62,098 bases of DNA from a virus. Position numbers and translations under genes: made by a program. Below are positions 42,706 through 52,762 of the stretch, one piece after another. Where the stretch lies: positions 1-62,098 of the IMG/VR virus record IMGVR_UViG_3300046777_000588, one strand, 5' to 3'. The notes under the pieces are model-generated. The model was not told the origin of the DNA, did not search any database, and saw only the letters and a program-made list of their open reading frames with translations. Within the stretch, counting starts at the first letter, position 1. Each line of letters opens with the position of its first letter.

Positions 42706-44421
42706 ATGGCTGAATATTCCTTCTCTCCTCAATTTGCTAACCTAGCTGGTTTGCAACCGCTGCCAGCAATTGATTTGACTCGCGGCGGAGCATTGCAGTT
42801 CCAGCCACTCCAAGCTATCCAAGTTCAGCCCTCTCGACCAGAGCTTGTCGCTGAAGGTATCGCTAGTGCTGTTTCTAGTATCGCTAAAGGTGCGTTGGGT
42901 GGGATTACTGCTAGGTATGAGAAGAAGGAAGAGGAAGCTAAGGAGAAGCGCAAGTATGCACATGAGATTGCGATTGCTGGCATTAGGGCAAAAGAACTTG
43001 ATCCATATCTTGAAGCATTAAAAACCCGCAAACTTGTAGCAGAAACCGAGTCTGCTGAAAACAGGTTAAATGCTGTTCTTCCACCTCTACCATCTGGTGC
43101 AAAAAGGAGGATTCCAATGGTTGATGATGAACCTCTTCCAGAAAAGGGTGAAGACACATCAGGTGAAATTAATTTTTCTTTAACACCATCAGAGGCTGAA
43201 TTAATTGAACCTCCAACAACAAGCAGCATAACTCCTGATTATGCAAAGGGAATAGCTGAAAATGTATCAAGGGATGTAGGATATTTGAGTGGATTGCCAG
43301 CATCTGAATTAACTGCATCTACTGGTGCTGGGCCAATTTCTAAAATGCCAGAAGTTGAACCACCATCAATGACTCTTGGTAAGGTTACTTCCAGTCTTGT
43401 ATCTCCTAAACAAGAAGAAGAAATAAAGGCTTCCTTTGAAAAATATGGAGTTACTCCTGCTGCTTTAGAGAAGCCAGAGCCTAAACGATTACTTTCGCTA
43501 GAAAAAGCAGAGCCTAAGAAAGAAGAAAAAGTAAAGCCCCCTCGTGCTGGCGACTTTGACACAGAGGCACAAGCTCAAGCTGAAGCGTATCGAGATATTC
43601 CCGGCTTCAAGCCCGGAACATACACTGCTGAAATTGATGAAAATGGGCAACCATTCTTCCGTGTTCCTCCTCGTGAAAAAATGACACCCGCTGAAATTTC
43701 TGCTGAACAAAAAAAGACTGAAGCGGGAGCGGACTTTGATACTGAAAAGAAATTGCGTGATGAATATATCGGTCAAACAAAAGACTTTAAAGTAATCCAA
43801 AGTGCATGGAGAAGCATAAAAACATCTGGCATGGAACCATCTGCCGCTGGCGATATGTCATTGATTTTTGGATACATGAAACTCCTTGATCCAGCGTCAA
43901 CAGTAAGGGAAGGAGAGTATGCAAATGCTCAAAATGCTGGAGGAGTTCCAGATAGAGTTATTGCTTCATATAACAAAATTGTAAGCGGACAGATATTGTC
44001 TGAATCGCAAAGAAAAGACTTCTTAAATCAAGCTAAAAAACAATATGATTCAAGACTTGGAGAATATGAAGGTCTTAAAAAATCATATTCTGATTTGGCA
44101 AAACAATACAAACTTGATCCAGAAAGAGTTGTTGTAAAATTTGATATTCCAGAAGTTAAAGCTGAAGAAGGAAAGTTTGATGAAATTGGAAGTTTGTCAA
44201 TGCAACTTGAGCAATTTCCTTTAGAGCAAAGAAATTCTGCTGAATTCCTTGCTTTGCGTAAAAAATTATACAATCTTGTTCGTGAAGAACAATTGCAGAA
44301 AAAAGGAACTCCAAAACCAGCACCGCAAGCCACTCCACCACCTGCTCCTCAATTCCCACTTGCGACTCCTAGAACTACAGAAACCACCGAATCACTTGAA
44401 TCCTTTCTTGGAAGCAAATAA
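42706..44421 (+). CDS. Internal virion protein C
   Basis: A 571-aa protein. The N-terminal half is low-complexity with a coiled region (ARYEKKEEEAKEKRKYAHE). Residues about 345-480 carry a recognisable phage internal-protein domain: LIFGYMKLLDPASTVREGEY, NAGGVPDRVIASYNKI and the following helix. The tail is Pro-rich. This domain recurs in ejection proteins of many podophages. Confidence 0.75.
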   Translation: MAEYSFSPQFANLAGLQPLPAIDLTRGGALQFQPLQAIQVQPSRPELVAEGIASAVSSIAKGALGGITARYEKKEEEAKEKRKYAHEIAIAGIRAKELDPYLEALKTRKLVAETESAENRLNAVLPPLPSGAKRRIPMVDDEPLPEKGEDTSGEINFSLTPSEAELIEPPTTSSITPDYAKGIAENVSRDVGYLSGLPASELTASTGAGPISKMPEVEPPSMTLGKVTSSLVSPKQEEEIKASFEKYGVTPAALEKPEPKRLLSLEKAEPKKEEKVKPPRAGDFDTEAQAQAEAYRDIPGFKPGTYTAEIDENGQPFFRVPPREKMTPAEISAEQKKTEAGADFDTEKKLRDEYIGQTKDFKVIQSAWRSIKTSGMEPSAAGDMSLIFGYMKLLDPASTVREGEYANAQNAGGVPDRVIASYNKIVSGQILSESQRKDFLNQAKKQYDSRLGEYEGLKKSYSDLAKQYKLDPERVVVKFDIPEVKAEEGKFDEIGSLSMQLEQFPLEQRNSAEFLALRKKLYNLVREEQLQKKGTPKPAPQATPPPAPQFPLATPRTTETTESLESFLGSK

Positions 44422-44423
44422 AG

Positions 44424-47400
44424 ATGGCAAGCATTCTTGATGAAATTAGGTCAGAGGTTGAATCTGAGCTATCTGCACAACCAGAAGAAAAGCCGAAAAG
44501 CATTCTTGATGAAGTTAAGCAAGAAGTATCTGCTGAACTAGCTCCGCAAGAACCTAAAACAGATTTCTTCAAGACAGCACAGCAGTCTTTAGAAGAAAAG
44601 CCTCCCACTACAATATCTGGAGGAGATGTTTTTCTTAATGCTATTTCTCACAAACGATCAAACGAACTTGATGACGAAGATAAAGGTTTGTTCAACGCAT
44701 TAAGCGATGATGAGCAGTATAAGGTAGCTCAAGCTCGAAAAGATATTCCGCTTGATGATGCACAGGCTAGAAAGATATTTGAGATTGAAAAATCTAAAAT
44801 GCCATCCATTCCAACATCGTGGGAAGATTGGTATAATCTCGGTGGAGATGCTGTTGATGTCGTAAAGAATGTAGCTAAAATACCAATCAAAGTTGGCCTT
44901 GGAGCAGGTGAATTAGCTCGTGATGTTATCAACGCTACAGACATGACTGTTAGCGATGAGCAAGCATTAAAAAATCTTCAGAAAGCCAAAGGATCGGTAT
45001 ATTCCTTCATGGCTCCAGTATTTGAGCTTCCAGAAAGCGTTACTTGGGCAGCTACAAAAGCAAAAGAAGGTGGTTTCTCATGGGCTGATGCTCTCGGCGA
45101 GAAATCTGGCCTTGTTGATCCAGAGGATCGTTTTGAGCGTTGGAAAGGTAGGCGGCTTGTTGATCAAGCTCACGCAGAGTATTTCAGGGAACATCCCACT
45201 GTTTACGGAAGGATGCTTGATAATCCTCTTACTAAAGACGCTCTTGCTTTCATCGCTAAATCAGAAATGGAATCGCCAAAAGAATTGTCGGCAAGAACTG
45301 GTATTAGTGTTGAAGAAGCCAAAAAACAACAAGATGATCTTGTAAAAAAAGGCATTGAAGATTTGACATCCCAAATGGAATCGGAGCTTCCAGAGGAGCA
45401 AGCTGGGCCTAGAATCGCAGGCGAGTTCCTCTTGCCGGGAGAGCTTGGCATGGGAACAATGGGTGCGGTTAGCTTGGTTGCCAAGGTAACTCCAGAAATT
45501 GCCAAAGGATTAAAATATATCGGCAAAACGGACGATGAAATAGCTGAAATAAATAAAGCTGCTCAAGTTCTGGAAAAGCAAAAGTTTGAAAAGATTCTTG
45601 AGCAAAGGACGGCAAGAGCCGAATCCGTTGCAAGGGGGGCGGAAAAACTTGAAGAAGCAGTTCAGAAATTCAAGCCGATTGCTGAAAAAGCAACTGGAAC
45701 ATTAAGCAAAATTGCCGCTCCTGTTATTGGTGGCGTGGCTGGCTATGAAGCAGCTCCAGAGAGTCCGTTGGCTGGACTTTTGACAGGCGCATTAGGTGGT
45801 GCTGCCGCAAGGTCTGTGTTGAAAGGAACGAAGCTCGGACTTGAGATTCCAACACTGGTAAAAGAAGTTGCAGAGGCGAGGAAAGTGGCTCCTCTAGGAA
45901 AGACATTTGAAACTCTTGGAAGGTCTGCCGAAGGGTCTGCATTGAAGGCTAAACTATTGTCTCATGGCGGCAAGACCATTGATAACATTCTTTCAAATGC
46001 TTCGGAATACGCTAAAGCAGGAATCCATGGAACTACGCTTGCTCTTACTACGGGAGCTTTAGAGTCTGCTGATCCAGAAGAAATGAAGCAGATTCTTTCT
46101 GATGGTCTTGCAATTAGCCTTGGAGGAAGGGCATTGCAACACATCAAGGGTAAATTCATGGGTATTGATCCCGTGATTGCCCAGCGTGAACGAATCTCTG
46201 ATGATTCTCGTATTCATCGTAGGTTCCAAGAGTCTGACGCAGATACGCAAGCCAACCTAAATCAAATATCAGATTTCAATAATGCTATTTTGTTTAGAGA
46301 TAAAAAATTGTCAGAATCACAAGCGGTGTTGGCTAGTGCTATTACTTCAAATGATTCTGCAAGAATAAAAGAAGCGCAATCATTGGTTGATGCAAATACA
46401 AAGGCACTATCGCTTACTAAACGAGCAAATGTTCAAACTCGTAACGAATTTGGTCGTCAATTTCTTAAAACATACGCTGACTTGCAAGACATAACCAATG
46501 GTGTTTTGAGGACTGGTCAGAATAATGTTGGATTCAACATCCTATCCACGGATCAGATTTATCAAAAACTTCGCAACGACCCAGCAAACAAAGATGTTCC
46601 AGATGCCGATTTGGCGCAAATGGCAAGCCAAGCTGGATTTTACTCTAACCCCGCACAGGAGGGGGTTGTATTTGATCGCAGGAAACCATCGATTGTTCTT
46701 AATGCTGATTCCATTCGGGAGAGGATTCGCACATTTGGTGAATCTCCACAAGAAGCATTGGTTCACGAGTCCAGCCACTTTATGGATGCTGTTCCAGAGT
46801 TTCAAGATGCTCTTGGAGATGTCCGTTCAATGTTGTTCCAGAATGAAATTCGTGATGCTGCTGGAAACATAAAGGCAACGACTCCCGGTGTCTTTTCAAA
46901 AGCAAAATTGGTCGAGCTTTTCAACGATGGATACCTTCGCCACTTAGACCCACAAGGCAAAGAATCTTTCGCAAAGCTAAACAAACTTTGGGATGAATCC
47001 CGTGGTCAGTTAGACGAGAACAGGGTGTCTGAATACATGAAAAGAGAGGTTATGGCTGACCTCCTTGGCGAAGTTACTAGCAGGCATCTTGGAAAAGATT
47101 TAAGCTCTGCAACGCTTGCCATGTTTGATCGTGCAAAGATCAAAGCAAGGAAGAACCTGCTTGATCGCGCCATCAATCGTTTCTACGGATTCGGTGGTCG
47201 TGGAGACATTGTAGCAGCGGCAAATACTAGAGCAGAGTTCCCACCAGAAGCGATGGCAGCGGCTCGTGATGCGATGCGCCAGATCGTTGCTTTGAATGGT
47301 GAAATTTCTCCTCCTGTTGCAGAAGCTCAAATGCCTAAAATCAGCAGGGCGCAGATGATGAAAAACTCTGCGTTGCTTGATCGCTTTGGCAAAGATTCTC

Positions 47401-50400
47401 CTCTATTCAAGACTGAATTTAAGGTAAAAGTATTTGATAAAGATGGAAACCAGATTGGTGATTCAATGCCAGTCACAACACCAAATCCACGGGAAGGAAC
47501 ATTCCAAAGCTCGGAAGGTGGATTTAAAAAACTATCTGGATACGGAGACATCCCTGTTGAGGCGCAAGGATTGCAAGTTCCCGAAGGTGGAACGCTTGTT
47601 GTCTCACGCGATTTAGTCATGCAACCAGACGGGGTAACACCTGTCATGTATGACGCGAAAGACGCAAAGAAGATTGCCTCAGAAAGACGCAAGCTGATTG
47701 TTGAAGCATTGGATACCGATGACTACGGAACTCCAAATCGTTTTGAACAAGTTTCGGAAGGATCAGAAACATATCGAGGCACATTCACTCCAGCGCAAAT
47801 CAAAGCCATTCAAGATATGCCAGAGAGCCTTATTCCAAAGACTCTCAAACAGCATATGCTCAAGGTGAATGATGCTATCGCTCGCGGAGATGGCACTAGG
47901 TTCATTACGGACTACGCAGCGGTGATGAATGACAATGGCACATACCAAGCATTCTCACCTAAAATTTATGACTTGGTTCCAATCGGAATGCACCTGTCAA
48001 AAGCTGGCAATTTCCTTGTCACCACAATTTCGGTTGGACGCATCTTTGATAAAATGCGCTTGTGGAACGAGCGTATGCCGGGACGCTTGCGTTTTTGGGA
48101 CAATAATCTTGAGCGCACATTTGATGATTTTACAAAGTATTTGAATAATTGGCAGCAAGGAAAGCCCGGCGAGACTGGTCTTGATGCTAATCCACAAATT
48201 GCTTTGCAAAAGAAGAACATCTTTAACGATCTTCTTAACCTTTACGATAAAGCTACAGAGTATACGAATCTTGATAGGACTGTAATCCCTCGCAAAAAAG
48301 GTGATCCTCGTGGGAAAGACCCTAATCGCACAATCATGTCAATTCGCGTGGATCATATTGCAGAAATGCTTGAAAATCCTAATGCGACGAAGTTGCCAGT
48401 AAGCTACGGGTTTGCAAAGCAAAACTTCATGCCAGAACGCATGGAAGGTGAAGTTGTAGTAGAAACCAAATATCCGATTGAAGAAAAAGGAAAATGGTAT
48501 TCTAACGAAGACTATGCAAAGCGTGGCGGGAAAATTGTAAAAATGTCACCAGACGAGTTTTTATCTCAAGTAAGACCACTTGAAATTGACGAAGCATCTC
48601 GTGATAACATTGATGATCTAAAAAACATGATGCAAGAAGGGCGCAAGCTTGACCCTCTTGCAATTTATCAAGACGGAAAAGAGGATGGGAGACATCGTGC
48701 AATTGCAGCAAAAGAACTTGGAATAACTGAAATTCCTGTAATTGATTTTAGGCAAGAAAAACCAACTGAACAAGAAAGAATCGTTGCCGCGACATACACC
48801 GATCCTCGCACTGGCGAAGTTCGTGAAGGCGTAAATCACAAGGCAGCAAATCCAAATGCTCCTGATGAGCAGACTGATCGTGAATCGCGTTACTATGGCT
48901 TTAAAACTGACACAGGGCGTGTTGTAGATCGTGAGGAGGCATATCGTATTGCCGAGGAATCTGGACAGCTTAAGGAGGCAACCAGCGAGGAAGACAGGTT
49001 CAATGCTGATAGAGGCGTGCTACACAGCAACATGGTTGAGATGGGTGATAAATTAAAAACAATTTACCATGGGACAACGGAAGACGCCGTAAATGCAATT
49101 GAAAAAGGCGGATTTGATGTATCTAAATCAGCAGACGGAACTATTTGGTTTACCAGCAATAAAGATAAAATAATTGGGGGTGAAGTCGCTGCGAGTGGAA
49201 AAGGTGGGATAATTGAACGCCAAATTGACGAAAGTAAACTAAAACTTGGGAGTTGGGAAGAAAGCGATAAATACTCAACAGACGAACTTATTCAAAAAGG
49301 TTACGATGGGTTAAAACTTGATGATGGAGACGAAATTACATATCAAATTTTTTATCCAGAAAAACTTTCTAAAATAATTGAACCTACTATCTCGGAAAAA
49401 CCGCAAAGTTCCGAAATGATAGGTGGAATGCAGTTCATGCCAGAGCGTCCGATTGGAAGAACTGAACAACTTCCAGATTTTGAAAAAACAATTATTAAAG
49501 GTGTTACTCCAATAAATAAGTTTAATTGGGAAAAAGCTACAAATGTTGAGTTTGATATTGGAAATGGTAGAAAAATGTCGTTTTCATACGATCCTAAATA
49601 TCTTGAAAAGCCAGTATTCAAAGATTTGATAAAAGAACTAAAGGGTCAACCAGTAATTCTTCTTGAAGCAGATCGTCAAAGAGCAACTGGAGGAGATATG
49701 GGTGGCCCATTGCACCCATTCCTAAAGTCAAATCAAGTCACAATTACTGGACCTGATGGAAAAGAATACAAAGCGGTTTGGGCTAACATGACATCCACTT
49801 TTGTTTCTGGAGCTAAAAACAGGTTGGCCTCTCATGGCGCAAAATACGCTTTGGTTCATTTAATGGATTCACTCGCGCATAAATCAAACAAGAGAACTGC
49901 AAGAACTCTTGATAAGATGATGAGAGATTCAAATCTCAATCAAAGAGAAAAGGAAATTATTTCTTTGTCTATGCAAGCTGGCATTATTGCAGGTGAAAAG
50001 TCAGCAATGAATGCAGCAGTAACTGCTTTAAAACGCCAAATAAATGCTGCTAAAGGTGATAAAAATAAAATAAAATTAATAAATGATAAAATAAGTAAAA
50101 TTAATAAAGAAAGAGAAAATATTACTCCAAAAGGGATTTATGGTGAAATATTTGATGCAATTTCTAAAATTAAAACTGCTCATAGTAATGTTAAAACTGG
50201 AAATTGGGGGCAGGATAGCATTGAAAAAGCAAATAAAAAATTAGAACAATATATTAAATCAAAACAATATAAAGAATTATTAAGCAAAAATAAATCTTTG
50301 TATATTTCTGATAATATTGGAAATACATTTTCTGATAGAGGGTCAGCAATTGGAAGCATTTTGTCATTCAAATTTAATAAATTTGATCCAAGTCTTGTTA

Positions 50401-50819
50401 TGCGCGAATCTTCTGATTTTAAAGAAGGCGAAAATCTTGACATTATAACTGCGGTTGAACTATCTCAAAACCCAGAAATTTTTGCTTTATATTTTGGGAA
50501 TGATCCAAAAGAGGAAGCTGCAATGTCTCCAGCAGAACGAAAAGCAAGAGACGAGATGAGGGCAAATCCAGATTTTGTAGAGCATGAATCCTACGACTGG
50601 GTAATGCTTGGACCAAAAAACGGAAACAATTTTTTGGTTCAAAATCCAGTAAAACCAGAAGAAGTATTCAAGAAATACAGAGAAACGCACGCTGGTAAAA
50701 CAGTGGTTGATGGTTCTGCTGAAACAGTAGCAGGCGCAATGCGAAAAAATGCTGGATTTATCTTGCGTGTTGGCGAAAATACTGAAAAATTATCTTTGCC
50801 AAAAAATAAAAATAAATAA
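44424..50819 (+). CDS. Giant polyvalent-type internal protein
   Basis: A 2131-aa protein, by far the largest here. The N-terminus repeats SILDEIRSEVESEL / SILDEVKQEVSAEL. A hydrophobic glycine zipper lies near 435-480. HESSHFMD (H781, E782, H785) is a zinc-protease-like site. DGRHRAIAAKELG (about 1421-1433) resembles a ParB/sulfiredoxin nucleotide-binding motif. IYHGTTEDAVNAIEKGGFD (from about 1547) with IWFTSNKD matches an ADP-ribosyltransferase-like domain. The last 450 residues are unassigned. Such multi-domain polyvalent proteins are co-injected with DNA to disarm the host. The 3-prime third is markedly more AT-rich. Confidence 0.75.
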   Translation: MASILDEIRSEVESELSAQPEEKPKSILDEVKQEVSAELAPQEPKTDFFKTAQQSLEEKPPTTISGGDVFLNAISHKRSNELDDEDKGLFNALSDDEQYKVAQARKDIPLDDAQARKIFEIEKSKMPSIPTSWEDWYNLGGDAVDVVKNVAKIPIKVGLGAGELARDVINATDMTVSDEQALKNLQKAKGSVYSFMAPVFELPESVTWAATKAKEGGFSWADALGEKSGLVDPEDRFERWKGRRLVDQAHAEYFREHPTVYGRMLDNPLTKDALAFIAKSEMESPKELSARTGISVEEAKKQQDDLVKKGIEDLTSQMESELPEEQAGPRIAGEFLLPGELGMGTMGAVSLVAKVTPEIAKGLKYIGKTDDEIAEINKAAQVLEKQKFEKILEQRTARAESVARGAEKLEEAVQKFKPIAEKATGTLSKIAAPVIGGVAGYEAAPESPLAGLLTGALGGAAARSVLKGTKLGLEIPTLVKEVAEARKVAPLGKTFETLGRSAEGSALKAKLLSHGGKTIDNILSNASEYAKAGIHGTTLALTTGALESADPEEMKQILSDGLAISLGGRALQHIKGKFMGIDPVIAQRERISDDSRIHRRFQESDADTQANLNQISDFNNAILFRDKKLSESQAVLASAITSNDSARIKEAQSLVDANTKALSLTKRANVQTRNEFGRQFLKTYADLQDITNGVLRTGQNNVGFNILSTDQIYQKLRNDPANKDVPDADLAQMASQAGFYSNPAQEGVVFDRRKPSIVLNADSIRERIRTFGESPQEALVHESSHFMDAVPEFQDALGDVRSMLFQNEIRDAAGNIKATTPGVFSKAKLVELFNDGYLRHLDPQGKESFAKLNKLWDESRGQLDENRVSEYMKREVMADLLGEVTSRHLGKDLSSATLAMFDRAKIKARKNLLDRAINRFYGFGGRGDIVAAANTRAEFPPEAMAAARDAMRQIVALNGEISPPVAEAQMPKISRAQMMKNSALLDRFGKDSPLFKTEFKVKVFDKDGNQIGDSMPVTTPNPREGTFQSSEGGFKKLSGYGDIPVEAQGLQVPEGGTLVVSRDLVMQPDGVTPVMYDAKDAKKIASERRKLIVEALDTDDYGTPNRFEQVSEGSETYRGTFTPAQIKAIQDMPESLIPKTLKQHMLKVNDAIARGDGTRFITDYAAVMNDNGTYQAFSPKIYDLVPIGMHLSKAGNFLVTTISVGRIFDKMRLWNERMPGRLRFWDNNLERTFDDFTKYLNNWQQGKPGETGLDANPQIALQKKNIFNDLLNLYDKATEYTNLDRTVIPRKKGDPRGKDPNRTIMSIRVDHIAEMLENPNATKLPVSYGFAKQNFMPERMEGEVVVETKYPIEEKGKWYSNEDYAKRGGKIVKMSPDEFLSQVRPLEIDEASRDNIDDLKNMMQEGRKLDPLAIYQDGKEDGRHRAIAAKELGITEIPVIDFRQEKPTEQERIVAATYTDPRTGEVREGVNHKAANPNAPDEQTDRESRYYGFKTDTGRVVDREEAYRIAEESGQLKEATSEEDRFNADRGVLHSNMVEMGDKLKTIYHGTTEDAVNAIEKGGFDVSKSADGTIWFTSNKDKIIGGEVAASGKGGIIERQIDESKLKLGSWEESDKYSTDELIQKGYDGLKLDDGDEITYQIFYPEKLSKIIEPTISEKPQSSEMIGGMQFMPERPIGRTEQLPDFEKTIIKGVTPINKFNWEKATNVEFDIGNGRKMSFSYDPKYLEKPVFKDLIKELKGQPVILLEADRQRATGGDMGGPLHPFLKSNQVTITGPDGKEYKAVWANMTSTFVSGAKNRLASHGAKYALVHLMDSLAHKSNKRTARTLDKMMRDSNLNQREKEIISLSMQAGIIAGEKSAMNAAVTALKRQINAAKGDKNKIKLINDKISKINKERENITPKGIYGEIFDAISKIKTAHSNVKTGNWGQDSIEKANKKLEQYIKSKQYKELLSKNKSLYISDNIGNTFSDRGSAIGSILSFKFNKFDPSLVMRESSDFKEGENLDIITAVELSQNPEIFALYFGNDPKEEAAMSPAERKARDEMRANPDFVEHESYDWVMLGPKNGNNFLVQNPVKPEEVFKKYRETHAGKTVVDGSAETVAGAMRKNAGFILRVGENTEKLSLPKNKNK

Positions 50820-51037
50820 TGAACGAAAACTATTCCATACTTGTAAAAGATGCTGATAAAAATTTATCAGATATAAATGACTACAAAAAAATTGGATTTG
50901 AAGAATATCAACTTCCAGAAAACATGGTCTTGATGGTTGCAGAGGATGCACCAGAAGAAATCAAGAATGCCGCTCTTGATGCAGGGAACGGCGATTACAA
51001 CTCCCTCCAAGTAGCACTTGGAATTTCAGAATATTAA
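50819..51037 (+). CDS. Small acidic hypothetical protein
   Basis: A 72-aa acidic protein (MNENYSILVKDADKNLSD), coupled to the giant gene through TAATG. Tight coupling suggests a binding partner; no family recognised. Confidence 0.6.
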   Translation: MNENYSILVKDADKNLSDINDYKKIGFEEYQLPENMVLMVAEDAPEEIKNAALDAGNGDYNSLQVALGISEY

Positions 51038-51041
51038 AATT

Positions 51042-51203
51042 ATGCCAATCCGTAAATGTGCCTCACAAAATTGTTTCACACGCAATCTTAAAACTGAACT
51101 AAAATCTGGCAAGCCATTAAAGCAAAGTTTGGCTATCGCCTATAGCGTTCAGCGCAAGGCTCGCGCCAAGAAGGCAGCGATGACCCGCAAGAAAGGCAAG
51201 TAA
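51042..51203 (+). CDS. Small basic Cys-containing protein
   Basis: A 53-aa basic protein (MPIRKCASQNCFTRNLK) with two Cys at the N-terminus and a lysine-rich end. The start at 51042 follows AAAATT; an upstream ATG at 51018 lies inside the previous gene. It may bind nucleic acid. Confidence 0.55.
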   Translation: MPIRKCASQNCFTRNLKTELKSGKPLKQSLAIAYSVQRKARAKKAAMTRKKGK

Positions 51204-51218
51204 TGACTGGGAGAAGCC

Positions 51219-51314
51219 ATGACGCATGATTCTCTGGTTTCTCTTGTTCTTGCTATTGCTACTTTCGTCGGAGGTGGATACGCGATGGCATCGGCGTTCT
51301 GGTGGGACGAGTAA
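51219..51314 (+). CDS. Small membrane peptide
   Basis: A 31-aa frame (MTHDSLVSLVLAIATFVGGG start, then YAMASAFWWDE) with one clear membrane span. GGGAGAAG lies just upstream, one of very few good Shine-Dalgarno matches here. A role in lysis or superinfection exclusion can only be guessed. Confidence 0.5.
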   Translation: MTHDSLVSLVLAIATFVGGGYAMASAFWWDE

Positions 51315-51339
51315 GGATTCTAAAGATATAAATAAATAA

Positions 51340-51942
51340 ATGAAGTTTGAGGCTAAGTCAGTTGATCCATCACTAATGCCGTTTAGTGATTCTGAGATTA
51401 TCGGAGATCATCTGATTATTCCTGTTGTTGATTATGGTGGCAGGGAGGATAATTCGTTCTTGGTAGCTCTTGGCAAACTGGTGGAAACTTTCCTCCGCTC
51501 AAAGTCCATTAGTGGCAGTTCGATTGCTGATGATGTCGAGAAGATGGTCTGTGAGCATATTGGATTGAACTGGGATGAACATTGCGACTGGGTTCAGCGA
51601 GCATTGGATGAAGCAGGGCGTAGCCGCAATCTATCACAATCTGTGATACTCCGCGATGGGCCTAGATACTGGGCGGAACTACATTTGTTCTCACTTCGCA
51701 ACAGGGAATGCCAAGACCTAGCATTCATGCAGAGTTGGTTTAAGAACTGGGCTGATTCTATTCCGTGGAATGGTTGTCCGTGCCAACAACATTTTGAGGA
51801 CTATTGCAAGCAATTTCCTCCAGATTTTTCAGACTTGTGGAAATGGGGAATTGGTATACATAACGATGTCAACTCGCGGAATGGAAGGTCAGTATTGTCT
51901 CTTTCTGATGCAGAGAATTTATGGAAAAAAAGACTTACATAA
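51340..51942 (+). CDS. Erv1/Alr-like helical domain protein
   Basis: A 200-aa protein whose C-terminal half has the order Cys cluster (NGCPCQQHFEDYC), a helix, then HNDVNSRNGRSVLSLSDAE. H-N-x-V-N-x(2)-x-G is the signature of Erv/ALR FAD-linked sulfhydryl oxidases, also common in aquatic phages. The usual CxxC appears as CPC followed by a distant Cys, so redox function is doubtful. The N-terminal half (about 1-120) is unassigned. Confidence 0.6.
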   Translation: MKFEAKSVDPSLMPFSDSEIIGDHLIIPVVDYGGREDNSFLVALGKLVETFLRSKSISGSSIADDVEKMVCEHIGLNWDEHCDWVQRALDEAGRSRNLSQSVILRDGPRYWAELHLFSLRNRECQDLAFMQSWFKNWADSIPWNGCPCQQHFEDYCKQFPPDFSDLWKWGIGIHNDVNSRNGRSVLSLSDAENLWKKRLT

Positions 51943-52115
51943 GAGATTCAGCGCATGACCATAGGAAGGCTGGCGTTGATGGCAGCGACTATGATCCGTG
52001 GTTCTATGAGACTTGCAAGTTAGTTAATATTGCTTGCGATAAATTCTGGACAATGACAGCAGAACGAGTTAGGCTTAACGAACTTTACTATAAATCTAGG
52101 TGGGGCAGAATATAA
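51921..52115 (+). CDS. Small hypothetical protein
   Basis: A 64-aa protein (MEKKTYIRDSAHDHRKAG) with many aromatic and charged residues; it overlaps the Erv-like gene by 22 bases in another frame. Unrecognised. Confidence 0.5.
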   Translation: MEKKTYIRDSAHDHRKAGVDGSDYDPWFYETCKLVNIACDKFWTMTAERVRLNELYYKSRWGRI

Positions 52116-52117
52116 AT

Positions 52118-52369
52118 ATGGTTAATAAATCAAATACATTAGGTGGAAATCACCCTGCATTTCCTGTGCAAGCGTATCCGGGCGATGCTGCAAATCCAAA
52201 GGTGCGCCCGAATACTGGCATGAGCATGAGGGACTACTTTGCGGCTCAAGCCATGAATGGATTGCTTGCTAATCCAGAGGAGTTCGGTGAAAATATTCCC
52301 GTTAAGGATGTCGCAGAATTTGCTTTTGAAATGGCAAATGCCATGATTGAACAGCGAGAAAAACAATGA
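52118..52369 (+). CDS. Conserved small phage protein
   Basis: An 83-aa protein with TGMSMRDYFAAQAMNGLL, a phrase found in many small phage proteins of unknown function, and a helical acidic end. The start at 52118 is preferred to 52100. The TGA overlaps the next ATG (ATGA). Confidence 0.68.
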   Translation: MVNKSNTLGGNHPAFPVQAYPGDAANPKVRPNTGMSMRDYFAAQAMNGLLANPEEFGENIPVKDVAEFAFEMANAMIEQREKQ

Positions 52370-52509
52370 AAAAACAAACATCCGCGAGTCTTAAATTTGG
52401 GACTCCAACAATAACAACAACAGCAGACAGCAAACCGAAGAAAACAAGCATTAGCGTTTCCATGATGAAACCTAAGAAGTCAAAAATAAATATCATCCGA
52501 AAGAAATAA
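52366..52509 (+). CDS. Small basic hypothetical protein
   Basis: A 47-aa Lys/Ser/Thr-rich frame (MKKQTSASLKFGTPTITTTA), coupled by ATGA to the gene before and followed one base later by the next ATG. Unrecognised. Confidence 0.5.
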   Translation: MKKQTSASLKFGTPTITTTADSKPKKTSISVSMMKPKKSKINIIRKK

Positions 52510-52510
52510 T

Positions 52511-52762
52511 ATGAGCCAAGAAAATACACAACCAGAGCAAATCAGCGAAGACCATACTAAGGCCATTGACCATGTGCTGAAGCAAATCGACATTACTACT
52601 GTCTCTGCTCACGATGTCTTTGCTGACATCATCAATCGAGCAAAGCGTTTCAACTTTGAACTGATGGTTGCTTGCTCTTTAATGGAGAAAGTTCTTATTA
52701 AAGAAAAAACCGAATCTATTGAACAAGGAAATGAAGATGAAGGACAGCGAGTGGAATCGTAA
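52511..52762 (+). CDS. Small acidic helical protein
   Basis: An 83-aa protein (MSQENTQPEQISEDHTKA), acidic and helical with no family recognised. It overlaps the next gene by 32 bases. Confidence 0.6.
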   Translation: MSQENTQPEQISEDHTKAIDHVLKQIDITTVSAHDVFADIINRAKRFNFELMVACSLMEKVLIKEKTESIEQGNEDEGQRVES

